This document shows, in pieces, positions 47,616 to 58,763 of a stretch of DNA of 64,000 nucleotides (position 1 is the stretch's first letter; every line of letters begins with the position of its first letter). A program made the position numbers and the translations under genes. The notes beneath the pieces were generated by a model. The model saw nothing but the letters and a program-made list of their open reading frames with translations. It made no database searches and was not told where the DNA came from. This stretch comes from Candidatus Thiodiazotropha sp. (ex Myrtea sp. 'scaly one' KF741663) (lineage in GTDB: Bacteria; Pseudomonadota; Gammaproteobacteria; Chromatiales; Chromatiaceae). The DNA lies in the NCBI GenBank assembly GCA_025655555.1, contig JAHXIQ010000001.1, positions 806,001 through 870,000 of the forward strand, given 5' to 3'.

Positions 47616-50438
47616 TCAGGCGAAACGACGGGGTTCGCCATCACCGTCCACGTTCTCGATACAGCGCCCACAGAGCTCGGGATGGCGGTCATGGCTGCCC
47701 ACCTCTTCACGATGGTGCCAACAGCGCACGCATTTGCCATGGGGCGAAGCCGTGACGACCACTGCTAATTCGGGGTCGTCGGTGACGACCGCCTCAGACG
47801 GCTTATCGGAAAGCGAATAGAGCCTGGCATCGGATGTAATTAGAACGAAACGCAGCTCATTCTCGAGTTGCTCCAGCTGTAACTTCAAACTATCGTCGCA
47901 GTAGAGTGCCAGCTCTGCATCCAGCGATGAGTTACCCTCGGCGCGGAAAGCCTCCATCGCCTTGCCAACCGATTCGCGCAGACCGATCACGCGCTGCCAG
48001 AAATCCTGATCGAAGGCATCACCATCATCAAGGGCAAACAACCCTTGGTACCATGTCTCCAGCAAGACGCTCTCACCCCGCTCGCCTGGCATTGATTGCC
48101 ATACCTCATCAGCAGTAAAGCTGAGTATCGGCGCCAGCCAGCGTACCATCGCCTCGATGATGTGGTACATGGCGGTCTGGCAGGAACGGCGCGGCAGGCT
48201 GTCTGCCTGGGTGGTGTATTGCCGATCCTTGATAATATCAAGATAGAAGCCACCCAACTCATTGACACAGAAGTTATGGATCTTCTGGTAAATGAGATGG
48301 AACTGATAGTGACTATAGGCCTCAGCGATCTCCTCCTGCAGTTGCAGGGTGCGGTCCACCGCCCAGCGATCCAACTCGATCATCTTTGCGGGCTCGACCA
48401 GATTTTCTGCCGGATCGAAACCGTTCAGGTTAGAAAGCAAGAAGCGCGCTGTGTTACGGATACGTCGATAGGCATCCGCAGTGCGTTTGAGAATCTCGTC
48501 GGAGACACTCATCTCGTTGCGATAATCCGTCGCAGCTACCCAGAGGCGAACGATATCGGCTCCCAGGGTCTTCGTCACCTTCTGCGGCGCAATCGTATTA
48601 CCCAAGGACTTGGACATCTTGTGCCCCTCTGCGTCCACCGTAAAGCCGTGTGTCAGCACAGCTTTGTAGGGCGCGCGACCATTCATCGCCACTGAGGTCA
48701 TCAATGAAGACTGGAACCAGCCGCGATGCTGATCAGAGCCTTCCAGATAGAGATCGGCGGGAAAGCTCAAGCCCTCGCGGGAGTCCAGCACGCAGTGATG
48801 GGAAACACCGGAATCGAACCAGACATCCAGGGTATCGGTGACCTTCTCATAGTCCTTTGCCGCATCCCCCAGCAGGGTCTCTGGCTCCAGGTTGAACCAG
48901 GCCTCAAAACCGGCCTCCTCAACCAGGCTTGCCACCTGTTCAATCAGTGTCTGTGTCTGTGGATGCAGATCACCGCTCTGCTTGTGAATAAACAGGGTGA
49001 TCGGCACACCCCAGGTACGCTGACGGGAGATACACCAGTCAGGACGACCCTCCACCATGCCCTGAATACGGGCCTTGCCCCAATCGGGCATCCACCGCAC
49101 CTGGTCGATCTCCTTCAAAGCCGCCTGACGCAGGCCATTCTGCTCCATGCTGACAAACCATTGTGGTGTCGCACGAAAGATGATCGGCGTTTTATGGCGC
49201 CAACAGTGAGGATAACTGTGACGCAACCGTTCTTCATGCACCAGGGCGCCACGATCCTGCAGTACCTCAATGACCTTTTCATTGGCAGACAGCACATGCA
49301 GACCGGCAAACAGCTCAGTATCCTCTACAAAACAGCCGTTGCTGCCTACAGGGTTATCCACCGGCAGCTTATAACGGGTGCCTACCACATAGTCATCGAG
49401 ACCGTGACCCGGTGCAGTATGTACGGCACCGGTTCCGGCCTCCAGGGTTACGTGCTCACCAAGGATTACCGGCACCTGACGATTGTAGAAGGGGTGATTT
49501 AAAAGTAGTCCTTCAAAGGCCCCACCTTTGGCATACCCGACCACGTGGTAGTGTTCGATACCGAAACGGTCCATCACATCCTTGAGCATGGCGTCGGCAA
49601 TCACCAGACGCTCTTTGCCTCGGTCGCTTTCACACTCCACCACGGCATATTCCAGTGACGGATTGAGCGCCACTGCCTGGTTGGCCGGCAGGGTCCAGGG
49701 TGTGGTGGTCCAGATCACCATCGACAAAGGTCCCTCACCACAGCCCTCCGGCACATGGTGACAACATTTGATCAGCGCCTCTTCATCCACGACGCTGAAG
49801 CGTACATCGATGGCGAAGGAGTCCTTGTCCTGGTACTCCACCTCTGCCTCAGCCAATGCCGAACCACAGTCGGTACACCAGTGCACCGGCTTATAACCTT
49901 TCTGCACATGGTCGTTGGCAACGATCTTGCCGAGGGAGCGGATGATGTCAGCCTCAAACTGGTGATCCATGGTGAGGTAGGGATTATCCCAGTCGCCCAT
50001 CACGCCCAGGCGTTTGAAATCTTCCCGCTGACCATCGACCTGCTTCCTGGCGTACTCCCGGCAGGCCTTGCGGAACTGGGCCACGCTGACCTTCTTGCCC
50101 GGCTTGCCGATCTTCTTCTCCACCTGCAGCTCGATAGGCAGACCATGGCAATCCCAGCCCGGCACGTAGGGTGCATCGAAGCCATCCAGGGTGCGGCTTT
50201 TAACGATGATATCCTTCAGGATCTTGTTCACCGCATGACCGATATGAATATCACCGTTTGCATAGGGTGGGCCGTCATGCAGGATGAATGTCGGGCGGCC
50301 TGCGCTGGTCTCGCGCACCTTTTGGTAGAGATCCATCTCAGCCCACTGCTTTAGCCTCTCCGGCTCACGTTGAGCCAGATTACCCCGCATCGGGAAGTCG
50401 GTCTTGGGAAGATTGAGTGTCTGCTTGTAGTCGCTCAC
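47616..50438 (-). CDS. ileS: Isoleucyl-tRNA synthetase
   Basis: The product (940 residues) is a class I synthetase. It has the HIGH-type motif [18 protein letters not shown] at about 57-75, a CP1 editing domain, KMSKS ([10 protein letters not shown]) near 600, an anticodon-binding domain, and a C-terminal zinc finger ([16 protein letters not shown]). Length matches bacterial IleRS of the E. coli type. The gap from ribF is 218 bases, longer than usual, so it may have its own promoter. Confidence 0.97.
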   Translation of the reverse strand: MSDYKQTLNLPKTDFPMRGNLAQREPERLKQWAEMDLYQKVRETSAGRPTFILHDGPPYANGDIHIGHAVNKILKDIIVKSRTLDGFDAPYVPGWDCHGLPIELQVEKKIGKPGKKVSVAQFRKACREYARKQVDGQREDFKRLGVMGDWDNPYLTMDHQFEADIIRSLGKIVANDHVQKGYKPVHWCTDCGSALAEAEVEYQDKDSFAIDVRFSVVDEEALIKCCHHVPEGCGEGPLSMVIWTTTPWTLPANQAVALNPSLEYAVVECESDRGKERLVIADAMLKDVMDRFGIEHYHVVGYAKGGAFEGLLLNHPFYNRQVPVILGEHVTLEAGTGAVHTAPGHGLDDYVVGTRYKLPVDNPVGSNGCFVEDTELFAGLHVLSANEKVIEVLQDRGALVHEERLRHSYPHCWRHKTPIIFRATPQWFVSMEQNGLRQAALKEIDQVRWMPDWGKARIQGMVEGRPDWCISRQRTWGVPITLFIHKQSGDLHPQTQTLIEQVASLVEEAGFEAWFNLEPETLLGDAAKDYEKVTDTLDVWFDSGVSHHCVLDSREGLSFPADLYLEGSDQHRGWFQSSLMTSVAMNGRAPYKAVLTHGFTVDAEGHKMSKSLGNTIAPQKVTKTLGADIVRLWVAATDYRNEMSVSDEILKRTADAYRRIRNTARFLLSNLNGFDPAENLVEPAKMIELDRWAVDRTLQLQEEIAEAYSHYQFHLIYQKIHNFCVNELGGFYLDIIKDRQYTTQADSLPRRSCQTAMYHIIEAMVRWLAPILSFTADEVWQSMPGERGESVLLETWYQGLFALDDGDAFDQDFWQRVIGLRESVGKAMEAFRAEGNSSLDAELALYCDDSLKLQLEQLENELRFVLITSDARLYSLSDKPSEAVVTDDPELAVVVTASPHGKCVRCWHHREEVGSHDRHPELCGRCIENVDGDGEPRRFA

Positions 50439-50656
50439 GAACGGCTGCCTGTCAAAAAAGGTGCGAAAAAATAGAGTATTGAAACGTAAATCCGCCTTTG
50501 GCGCAAAGTTTCAGGCGATATATTGATATCGTTTTCGTTGAGGGGGCAATAAAAGGCAAAAAACAATCAAGCTACTCTTAACAGCGTTGGCAAAAGTGCC
50601 ATCGACTTTTCACCCCATGAAGTGCGGTAGGTTGTTCGGGTACAACCGGCAAGACG

Positions 50657-51592
50657 CTATTTCGAAAGCCCGAGAATCTCTCTGGCAACATCGGCATCGA
50701 GCAGGATTTGTTGGCGCAGTTCTTCAAAGCTATCGAAGCGCTTCTCATCACGGATCTTCTGCACGAACTCGACATTGACGTGTTCGCCATAGACTGTTCG
50801 ATCAAAATCAAACAGGTGGGCCTCCAGTAAATAGCGAGTATCACCCTCCACCGTGGGACGGATGCCGATATTGGCCACACCGGGGTAAGACTTATCACCA
50901 AGCCCATCAACCCTGACCGCGTAGACACCCCGCAATGGACTGACTCGCCGGTGCAAATTCACGTTCATTGTAGGAAAGCCGATGGTGCGGCCACGTTCAT
51001 CCCCGTGGGCCACCCGGCCGCAGATACGGTACGGACGTCCGAGATACTGGTTTGCTGTGGTAAAATCGCCCTCGGTGAGCAGCTCACGGATACGTGTACT
51101 GCTGACCCGGCCGGCATCCAGCTTATAGGTGTTCATGTTCTCCACCTCAAAGCCGTGTTTCTCACCCATCCGGCGAAGCAGTTCAAAATCACCCATGCGA
51201 CCTTTGCCGAAACGAAAGTCATCCCCCACAGAAAGGAAACGGGCACCAAGCCCCTCGACCAGCAGCTCATCCACAAAGCGTTCCGCAGGCATGGCCGCCA
51301 GGCGTTTATTGAACTCCAGCACAACCACCCGTTCGATACCCACCGCTTCGATTGCCTGCAATTTCTCCCGCAAACGGGTCAATCTGGCGGGCGCAGTGGC
51401 AGCTTGGAAAAACTCACGGGGCTGCGGCTCAAAGGTGACCACGGTGGTCGGCAGGTCCAGCTCTGCACCCTTTTCCATTAGATGCCGAAACACGGACTGG
51501 TGTCCCAGATGAACCCCATCGAAATTGCCGATGGTGGCCACGCAGCCATGGTGATCCGATTTGAGGTTATGAAGTCCGCGAACCAGTTGCAT
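50657..51592 (-). CDS. ribF: Bifunctional riboflavin kinase/FAD synthetase
   Basis: The product (311 residues) makes FMN and FAD. The N-terminal nucleotidyltransferase domain has TIGNFDGVHLGH. The C-terminal riboflavin kinase domain has GRVAHGDERGRTIGFPTMNV. ATG 51592 (MQLVRGLHNL) is the family start; the frame is open to a TTG at 51622. It lies in the murJ-ribF-ileS-lspA cluster, separated from murJ by two unusual genes. Confidence 0.95.
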   Translation of the reverse strand: MQLVRGLHNLKSDHHGCVATIGNFDGVHLGHQSVFRHLMEKGAELDLPTTVVTFEPQPREFFQAATAPARLTRLREKLQAIEAVGIERVVVLEFNKRLAAMPAERFVDELLVEGLGARFLSVGDDFRFGKGRMGDFELLRRMGEKHGFEVENMNTYKLDAGRVSSTRIRELLTEGDFTTANQYLGRPYRICGRVAHGDERGRTIGFPTMNVNLHRRVSPLRGVYAVRVDGLGDKSYPGVANIGIRPTVEGDTRYLLEAHLFDFDRTVYGEHVNVEFVQKIRDEKRFDSFEELRQQILLDADVAREILGLSK

Positions 51593-51744
51593 AGAAAAAG
51601 CCGTCCTAACAAGAACGGCCAATTATAGGGAATGTAGAAAGATAGGGCATCCCCTGACTTTCCGTAGCAGAAAAGCCGGTTGTATTGCAGAATCCCCACT
51701 ACCCGGAGGAGAGTCCCCTCCCTCCAGGTAGATTGTGGTGCTGT

Positions 51745-52284
51745 TTATTTGGCATAGCGGTCGTGGTTGAAGACCATATCTCCACCGGGTGCGGCCTTGT
51801 GGCAGGCTACACAGCCCTGTCCCATGCCTTTGCCGACTCGACCAGCAAGACTCATACCCTTCGGATTTTTCATCGGTGTTCCATCCGGTGCGTATTTTAC
51901 CCAGAACCAGTCCTTGATCTCAGGATCGTAGCCCTTGCGCTTGTACATCACGGTAACGGCCTTCAGGTATTTTTCAGGATCATTGGCCACAGCTGTCTTA
52001 CTGACACCTTCGCCGCCATAATTCCGTTTGATGATCAACAGACCCTCGTTGTCCCCTACCTTGAGGCGAGTGTCGATGGTATCGAGAATGGCCCCGTGGG
52101 GATGGGTGCCCGTATAGGGCGCCGACATGGTCGCACCCTTACCGGTGTAACCGGCCGCCGTCATGCTTGCCCATAGATCTGCTGCATATGAGACATCAGC
52201 ACTGCCGCCAAATGGCGCTGCCTGCGCGGTCGCCGTCATTAGCATTGAGGCCACTGCCGCCATAATCATTTTTTTCTGTTTCAT
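51745..52284 (-). CDS. Cytochrome P460-like c-type cytochrome
   Basis: This 179-residue exported protein has a Sec signal (MIMAAVASMLMTATAQA), one haem motif GCVACH near the C-terminus, and the P460/cytochrome c'-beta layout: THPHGAILDT near the middle, KRKGYDPEIKDWFWVKY, then the haem motif and DMVFNHDRY at the end. P460 proteins oxidise hydroxylamine, and the related c'-beta proteins bind NO. Which applies here is not decidable. GAGGAG lies six bases before ATG. Its start is ten bases after the stop of the beta-propeller gene, so the two are co-translated. Confidence 0.75.
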   Translation of the reverse strand: MKQKKMIMAAVASMLMTATAQAAPFGGSADVSYAADLWASMTAAGYTGKGATMSAPYTGTHPHGAILDTIDTRLKVGDNEGLLIIKRNYGGEGVSKTAVANDPEKYLKAVTVMYKRKGYDPEIKDWFWVKYAPDGTPMKNPKGMSLAGRVGKGMGQGCVACHKAAPGGDMVFNHDRYAK

Positions 52285-52294
52285 CTTTTTCTCC

Positions 52295-53293
52295 TCACTG
52301 CTCTTTCGAGTGTTTGCTAAAAATTGCCTTCATTACTTTCGGCCCATCGAGACTTCGTATAAAACCCAGTGACACACCGCCTGCCAAACGCAGGGTGTCA
52401 ATGGGCTCTCCTGGAAATTGGTATTGGCGGAGTCGCTCCCCCGTCTGGCTCGACAGCTCCCAGACCTGACCACTCTCAAAAGCGGCAATCAGCGCACCGT
52501 CTCGGTAGTCCAGGTTGGTCGAGAGCCGTTCAGGGAGTTGGCGTGTCCAGAGTACCTCCCCGTCATCGGCATTCACCGAAAGCAGACTGTGGTCGTAGCC
52601 ACTGAAAAACAACCGGCTACCCACTACCAGTGGTGTAGTGACAATGGCGGGATAGTGCTGGCGCCAAAGGATATTCCCCTGCTGATCCAGGGTGATGGCC
52701 TCACGGCCAAATGTGGTGACAACAATTCGTCCATCAGAGAGTGCTACGGGGCTGTAGACCATCTCCTGGCCCAAGGATACCGACCAGCGGATATCACCAC
52801 TCTGTCGTTCGATTGCCCATAATTGGCCATCGCTGCCACCGGTAAACAGAAGATCATTGGATTTTGCCGGCGGATAGACCCAGCCAGGAAAACGCCTCTC
52901 CCAGATCACCTGCCCATCCTCTGTACTGAGTGCCTGAAGCGATCCATCCCGACTGGCGAGAAACAACCTCGATCCATCCGGTACCACAGAAAAGCCCTGC
53001 GCGGCAGTATTCCGTTGCCAGATCACCTTTCCACTGTTTGCATCCAGTGCATAGAGTCCCCCACTGCCACTCACCAGTACACGCTTATCGATTAATACCG
53101 GGGAAGACGTCTGCTGGTCATTCAATTGTTGCCAGCGCATTTCCAGGCTATCTCTGTCAAAGGCATAGAGGCCGGAATCGGAGATGATCAAAGGTGTTAC
53201 AGGATGATTGGCACCCCGGTCACCCGCGAGCGCGGATAGCGCCACGACAGCCATAGCGACTGAGATAAGGTGGCGAACAACGATACGGAACAT
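52295..53293 (-). CDS. Exported PQQ-like (BamB-type) beta-propeller protein
   Basis: The product (332 residues) has a signal peptide (VVRHLISVAMAVVALSALAG) and repeated blades of the PQQ/BamB type, for example GGLYALDANSGKVIWQRN, LQALSTEDGQVIWERR, LWAIERQSGDIRWSVS and LLSVNADDGEVLWTRQ. No lipobox is seen. ATG 53293 has GGAGAG four bases upstream; the frame open to 53455 would overlap murJ. BamB itself normally sits near der and hisS and works in outer-membrane assembly. Here the partner is a c-type cytochrome, so a scaffold or redox role is possible (inference). Confidence 0.78.
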   Translation of the reverse strand: MFRIVVRHLISVAMAVVALSALAGDRGANHPVTPLIISDSGLYAFDRDSLEMRWQQLNDQQTSSPVLIDKRVLVSGSGGLYALDANSGKVIWQRNTAAQGFSVVPDGSRLFLASRDGSLQALSTEDGQVIWERRFPGWVYPPAKSNDLLFTGGSDGQLWAIERQSGDIRWSVSLGQEMVYSPVALSDGRIVVTTFGREAITLDQQGNILWRQHYPAIVTTPLVVGSRLFFSGYDHSLLSVNADDGEVLWTRQLPERLSTNLDYRDGALIAAFESGQVWELSSQTGERLRQYQFPGEPIDTLRLAGGVSLGFIRSLDGPKVMKAIFSKHSKEQ

Positions 53294-53372
53294 GCATCTC
53301 TCCAGATTGATCAAGGAGGTGCACGAGTCACCTCTGCTTACAGATCTATACGTAGAGAGACTGCAGGTGGAT

Positions 53373-54914
53373 TCAGTGTTTGACCGAGCGAAAATCCCTG
53401 GGCCTGACACCCATGAGGAGAAGAGAGAGAAAATAGATGGCCGCCGCACAGCCAATCCAAAGAATCAGATACTGGATGCGAGCCCAAAAGCTGATGCCCA
53501 GCCAGTAGTCGAGATCACCGGCAATCCACACCAGGAAGACGGCCATAATGCCGCCGGCAATGAGGGAGCGCACAAGCAGGCTTGTCAAGCCATGTCTGGG
53601 CTGCAGGACATTGTCCTTTCTCAGTCCCCGGTAGAGCAGATAGGCATTGAGAGCCGATGAACAAGTCGTTGCCAGCGCCAAACCGGCATGAGCCAGAGGG
53701 AAAACAAGCGCGATATTGAAGACCATATTCGCCACCATGGCTATGTTGCCGATCCTGACTGGGGTACGTGTATCCTGCCGGGCATAAAATCCTGGCGCGA
53801 GGATCTTAATCAGCATAATGGCCAACAATCCGGGCGCATAGGCCATAAGACTCAAGGTCGCCATGGAGACATCGTGCTCATTGAATGCCTCCGAATAAAA
53901 GAGTGTTGCCAACATGGGACCCGCCAACAGCAACAGGCCGATAGCAGAGGGTATACCCAGCAGCAGCGTCACCCGTAGCGCCCAATCGAGCGTATCAGAA
54001 AATTCTTGCGACGATTTTTCAGAGTGCTTACGAGAGAGATTCGGCAAAATTACCGTACCCAGGGCCACCGCCAGTATGCCGACAGGAAACTCCATCAGAC
54101 GATCCGAATAGTAGAGCCATGAAATGCTGCCACTCACAAGGAATGAGGCGATCAAGGTATCCAGCAGGAGATTCAGCTGACTGACCGAGACACCGAAGAG
54201 TGCAGGCACCATCAGCTTCATGACCTTGACTACTCCAGGGTCTTTGAAAGCGACCCTGGGACGGGGAATCAACCTCAGCTGGTGTAGAAAAGGAATCTGG
54301 AAAGTGAACTGGACCACACCGGCAAACAACACACCCCAGGCCAGCGCCACTACCGGCACTTCCATGTATTGAGAGAGCCAGAGCGCACAGACAATCAGTG
54401 AAATATTGAGCAGTGCCGGGGTGAAAGCCGCAGCACCAAAACGATTGTGGGTATTGAGAATACCGCCGGAGAATGCCGTTAGGGATATAAAAAAGAGGTA
54501 GGGAAATGTCAGATACAACATATCTACCGCAAGATTGTACTTCCCCTCATCTTCCAACCAGAAGCCCGGTGCAAAGATAAAAACCAGCACTGGCGCAGCC
54601 AACACACCAATTGCCGTAGCCACCAGTAACACCGTGCCCAACGTGCCGGCCATTTTATTGACAAAATCCTGTAGCTCCTCCTGAGTACCCTTCGTACGGT
54701 ACTCCGTGAGAACCGGTACGAAGGCAAGCGAGAAGGCTCCCTCGGCGAATAGGCGACGTAGGAAATTGGGTATTTTAAAGGCGACAAAGAACGCATCGGT
54801 CGTCGCATCGGCGCCGAACATGCGGGCAAGCACCAGATCTCGGGTAAATCCCAGGATTCTGGAGATCATGGTATTGCTGCCCACCGCAGCAAAGGAGCGA
54901 AAAAACGAAGCCAG
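53373..54914 (-). CDS. murJ: Lipid II flippase, probable CTG start
   Basis: The product (513 residues if the CTG is used) flips the peptidoglycan precursor across the inner membrane. Fourteen helices and the family start SRILGFTRDLVLARMFGA are visible. The first ATG/GTG/TTG in frame is GTG 54884, but it lacks a ribosome-binding site and would cut about ten conserved residues. In-frame codons above it encode SFFRSFAAVGSNTM, which aligns with E. coli NLLKSLAAVSSMTM. A CTG at 54914 with AAGGA eight bases upstream (54927-54923) precedes it; a TAG closes the frame at about 54965. Non-canonical initiation is therefore likely. Confidence 0.9.
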   Translation of the reverse strand: MASFFRSFAAVGSNTMISRILGFTRDLVLARMFGADATTDAFFVAFKIPNFLRRLFAEGAFSLAFVPVLTEYRTKGTQEELQDFVNKMAGTLGTVLLVATAIGVLAAPVLVFIFAPGFWLEDEGKYNLAVDMLYLTFPYLFFISLTAFSGGILNTHNRFGAAAFTPALLNISLIVCALWLSQYMEVPVVALAWGVLFAGVVQFTFQIPFLHQLRLIPRPRVAFKDPGVVKVMKLMVPALFGVSVSQLNLLLDTLIASFLVSGSISWLYYSDRLMEFPVGILAVALGTVILPNLSRKHSEKSSQEFSDTLDWALRVTLLLGIPSAIGLLLLAGPMLATLFYSEAFNEHDVSMATLSLMAYAPGLLAIMLIKILAPGFYARQDTRTPVRIGNIAMVANMVFNIALVFPLAHAGLALATTCSSALNAYLLYRGLRKDNVLQPRHGLTSLLVRSLIAGGIMAVFLVWIAGDLDYWLGISFWARIQYLILWIGCAAAIYFLSLLLMGVRPRDFRSVKH

Positions 54915-55050
54915 AGGTTTTATCCTTATATTGTGATATCCACTAAACCCGTCACTGCTCTACGCGGTTGTTTGTGAATGGCTCGCAGGCTGTAAAAAAT
55001 CAGAAGTCAGAGGGCGACTTTAGCAGGACATCCGGGCTGCCGCAAAACGG

Positions 55051-55079
55051 TTGACAATGCATGCCGGATTGGGGAGAAT
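55051..55079 (+). promoter_or_regulatory. Sigma-70-type promoter of rpsT
   Basis: A perfect -35 TTGACA (55051-55056) and -10 GAGAAT (55074-55079) are separated by 17 bases, 42 bases upstream of the rpsT start. Confidence 0.65.
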
Positions 55080-55120
55080 TCGCTCCCTTTATTAAAGCCA
55101 GTTTCATCCAGGAGACAACC

Positions 55121-55381
55121 TTGGCCAACTCAGCCCAAGCACGTAAACGCGCACGCCAGGCAGACAAGAGGCATTCACGCAACCAGGCGCAGCGCAGTGA
55201 AATGCGCACCCACATCAAAAAGGTCGTCAAACAGATTGCCGCCGGTGACAAAGAAGGTGCTGCTGCCGCCTTCAAAACAGCCGTACCTGTGATCGACAAT
55301 GCCGTGAGCAAGGGCCTGATCCACAAAAACAAGGCTGCCCGCCATAAGAGCCGAATGAACGTTCAGATCAAGGCTATGTAA
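55121..55381 (+). CDS. rpsT: 30S ribosomal protein S20
   Basis: The product (86 residues) begins with TTG (fMet-ANSAQARKRARQADK), matching S20; E. coli rpsT also starts with UUG. AGGAG lies six bases upstream. The protein is rich in Lys/Arg and helical, with HKNKAARHKSRMN near the end. It is divergent from murJ, as in many Gammaproteobacteria, and has its own promoter and terminator. The longer frame from 55061 is not real. Confidence 0.96.
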   Translation: MANSAQARKRARQADKRHSRNQAQRSEMRTHIKKVVKQIAAGDKEGAAAAFKTAVPVIDNAVSKGLIHKNKAARHKSRMNVQIKAM

Positions 55382-55410
55382 GCCGGGGATCGTTCAAAAT
55401 CTCAAAAAAA

Positions 55411-55435
55411 AAACCGGCTCATGGCCGGTTTTTTT
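55411..55435 (+). terminator. Intrinsic terminator of rpsT
   Basis: AAACCGGC pairs with GCCGGTTT around a TCATG loop, followed by TTTTTT. The A-run in front gives it a possible role for the minus strand too. Confidence 0.88.
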
Positions 55436-55583
55436 ATGTCTGCTCACCAGGACCGCTTCCATCCGAACACACGGCTCAATAATTTTTTATTGATAATCAT
55501 ACGGTTAGCCTCATACCAGACTGACCTTCATGATCATGCTTGAGTATTATCGCCTGGCTATTCACTGGTGTCACCAGACTGGC

Positions 55584-56708
55584 TTACAACAACACCAGAT
55601 TGTCCCGATGAATCAGTTCTTCCTCATCCACATAACCTAGTATTGATTCAATCCTGCTGCTGGGCTTACCCATGATCCTCGCCGTCTCTTGTGCATCATA
55701 GTTCACCAACCCACGGGCCACTTCACATCCGGCCCGATCGAGGCAGACCACGGCCTCGCCCCGGGAGAAATCCCCATTGACCTCACACACACCAACAGCC
55801 AGCAAGCTGCTCCCCTGCCGCTGCAGTACACGCACGGCGCCATCGTCAAGGGTGAGGCTGCCACGAGGCTGTAACTGCCCTGCCAGCCAACGCTTTCTCG
55901 CTGCCTGAGGCTCCTGCACGGGCACCAGCAGCGTACCGACACGCTCACCCCGGCTAATGGCCTCCACCACGCGCTCCCGTCGACCGGAGGCTATTACCGT
56001 CCCCGTTCCGGAGCGGGCGGCCAATCGCGCTGCACGTACCTTGGTCACCATTCCACCCAGCCCAAGACCACTGGCGCTGCCACCCGCCACTGCATCAAGT
56101 TGCGGATTATCCACTCGAGTCTCGTCGATCAAGATCGCATGCGGGTTAAATCTGGGATCAGCATCAAACAAGCCCTCCTGGTCAGTCAGCAGCACCAGCA
56201 ACTCTGCCTCAATCAGGTTAGCCGCCAATGCTGCCAGGGTGTCATTGTCACCGAAGCGCAACTCGTCTGTCGTGACGGTATCATTCTCGTTGACCACAGG
56301 CACGACCCCCAACTGCAAAAGGGTTCGCAGGGTACTGCGGGCATTAAGATAACGGGAGCGATCTGCCAGATCATCTCGGGTCAGCAAAATCTGCGCTGTG
56401 TGCAGGCCGTATTGCTGGAAGCAGGACTCCCAGGCGTGTACCAGCCCCATTTGTCCGATAGCTGCGGCTGCCTGTAGCTCATTCAGGTTATGCGGCCGGC
56501 TTTGCCAACCCATGCGACTCATCCCTTCCGCTACCGCACCAGAGGAGACCAGCATCACCTCATGACCTGCATTTCGCAGTGCCGCCACTTGCGATACCCA
56601 GCCGGAAAGCAACTCATGAGAGAGCCCCTCCCCATCCGCAGTCAGCAGGGCACTGCCGATCTTGATGACCCATCGTTTGGAATTGGCTATTTTTTCACGG
56701 GAGATCAT
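55584..56708 (-). CDS. proB: Glutamate 5-kinase
   Basis: The product (374 residues) catalyses the first step of proline synthesis. The amino-acid-kinase domain has [17 protein letters not shown] at the start, [30 protein letters not shown] and [19 protein letters not shown]-terminal PUA domain follows from about residue 280. It lies 35 bases downstream of obg in the standard rplU-rpmA-obg-proB cluster. Confidence 0.96.
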   Translation of the reverse strand: MISREKIANSKRWVIKIGSALLTADGEGLSHELLSGWVSQVAALRNAGHEVMLVSSGAVAEGMSRMGWQSRPHNLNELQAAAAIGQMGLVHAWESCFQQYGLHTAQILLTRDDLADRSRYLNARSTLRTLLQLGVVPVVNENDTVTTDELRFGDNDTLAALAANLIEAELLVLLTDQEGLFDADPRFNPHAILIDETRVDNPQLDAVAGGSASGLGLGGMVTKVRAARLAARSGTGTVIASGRRERVVEAISRGERVGTLLVPVQEPQAARKRWLAGQLQPRGSLTLDDGAVRVLQRQGSSLLAVGVCEVNGDFSRGEAVVCLDRAGCEVARGLVNYDAQETARIMGKPSSRIESILGYVDEEELIHRDNLVLL

Positions 56709-56743
56709 TATTTATCCAATCTTTCTGTCTTGAACCGATAGTG

Positions 56744-57895
<1,152 letters not shown>

Positions 57896-57980
57896 CTACT
57901 TTCTCTTCATTGAACTTTGCGATCACATCTCACATTGTTTGATTTTAACAAAATGCCAGCTGGACCCATCTCCAAAACGT

Positions 57981-58005
57981 AAAAAGCCCCGTCATCTGAC
58001 GAGGC
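57981..58005 (-). terminator. Terminator-like hairpin after rpmA
   Basis: On the minus strand GCCTCGTC pairs with GACGGGGC (one G-T pair) around an AGAT loop, followed by five T. It would end or attenuate rplU-rpmA transcripts before obg. Confidence 0.75.
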
Positions 58006-58031
58006 TTTTGAGCATCGATACCGGCGTTGAA

Positions 58032-58289
58032 TTACTCGGTGACGACACTCACATATCTGCGGTTCTGTGGACCCTTGATCTCGAACTGTACCTTACCGTT
58101 CGCAGTAGCAAACAGGGTGTGGTCCTTGCCGATACCCACATTCACGCCTTTGTGAAATTGGGTGCCACGCTGGCGCACAATGATGTTGCCTGCCTGAACG
58201 TCCTGGCCGCCATAGATTTTGACGCCTAAACGTTTGGATTCTGAATCGCGGCCGTTACGTGTACTACCGCCTGCTTTTTTATGTGCCAT
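58032..58289 (-). CDS. rpmA: 50S ribosomal protein L27
   Basis: The product (85 residues) begins [20 protein letters not shown], the usual L27 start, with [14 protein letters not shown] later. It lies 13 bases downstream of rplU. Length is normal. Confidence 0.97.
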   Translation of the reverse strand: MAHKKAGGSTRNGRDSESKRLGVKIYGGQDVQAGNIIVRQRGTQFHKGVNVGIGKDHTLFATANGKVQFEIKGPQNRRYVSVVTE

Positions 58290-58302
58290 TTCTCTTCTCT
58301 CC

Positions 58303-58614
58303 TCAGCCGCTGATGCCAGTGACCTGCAGCTCGGTGTACCACTGACGGTGCCCCTGATGCTTCAAGTGGTGCTTACGGCGACGAAACTTGATGATCTTGA
58401 CCTTTTTGCCGCGTCCGTGGGATTTCACGGTAGCCGTGACCTTGCCGCCATCGACATAGGGAGTGCCGATCTTCACGTCATCACCGTTGGTGATCATCAG
58501 GACCTTATCCAGATCGACAGAAGCACCCTCGTCCGCAGTCAGCATTTCGACTTTGATGGTGTCGCCTTCAGAAACGCGATACTGCTTGCCGCCGGATTGA
58601 ATTACCGCATACAT
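58303..58614 (-). CDS. rplU: 50S ribosomal protein L21
   Basis: The product (103 residues) begins [18 protein letters not shown] and ends with the basic [20 protein letters not shown] region typical of L21. ATG 58614 is the family start; the frame open to 58647 is not. First gene of rplU-rpmA-obg-proB. Confidence 0.97.
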   Translation of the reverse strand: MYAVIQSGGKQYRVSEGDTIKVEMLTADEGASVDLDKVLMITNGDDVKIGTPYVDGGKVTATVKSHGRGKKVKIIKFRRRKHHLKHQGHRQWYTELQVTGISG

Positions 58615-58763
58615 TGCCTTAACCCCGAAAAATATACCGTTATCCACCCGCCGGACATCCGGCGAGGTAAAGAGGCGGAATTCTACCTACTCCCCCAGAC
58701 TGGGTCAACCACCCCAGAGCTTTCCTGCACATTGGTCAACCACGTAGCGTACCGTGAGGCGCG

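Noticed and set aside
47126..47740. LspA start at 47740 overlapping ileS
   Set aside because: The extra 49 residues are an off-frame reading of the ileS 3' end; the family start is at 47593.
48726..49502. 258-codon plus-strand frame within ileS
   Set aside because: Antisense to IleRS; no recognisable product.
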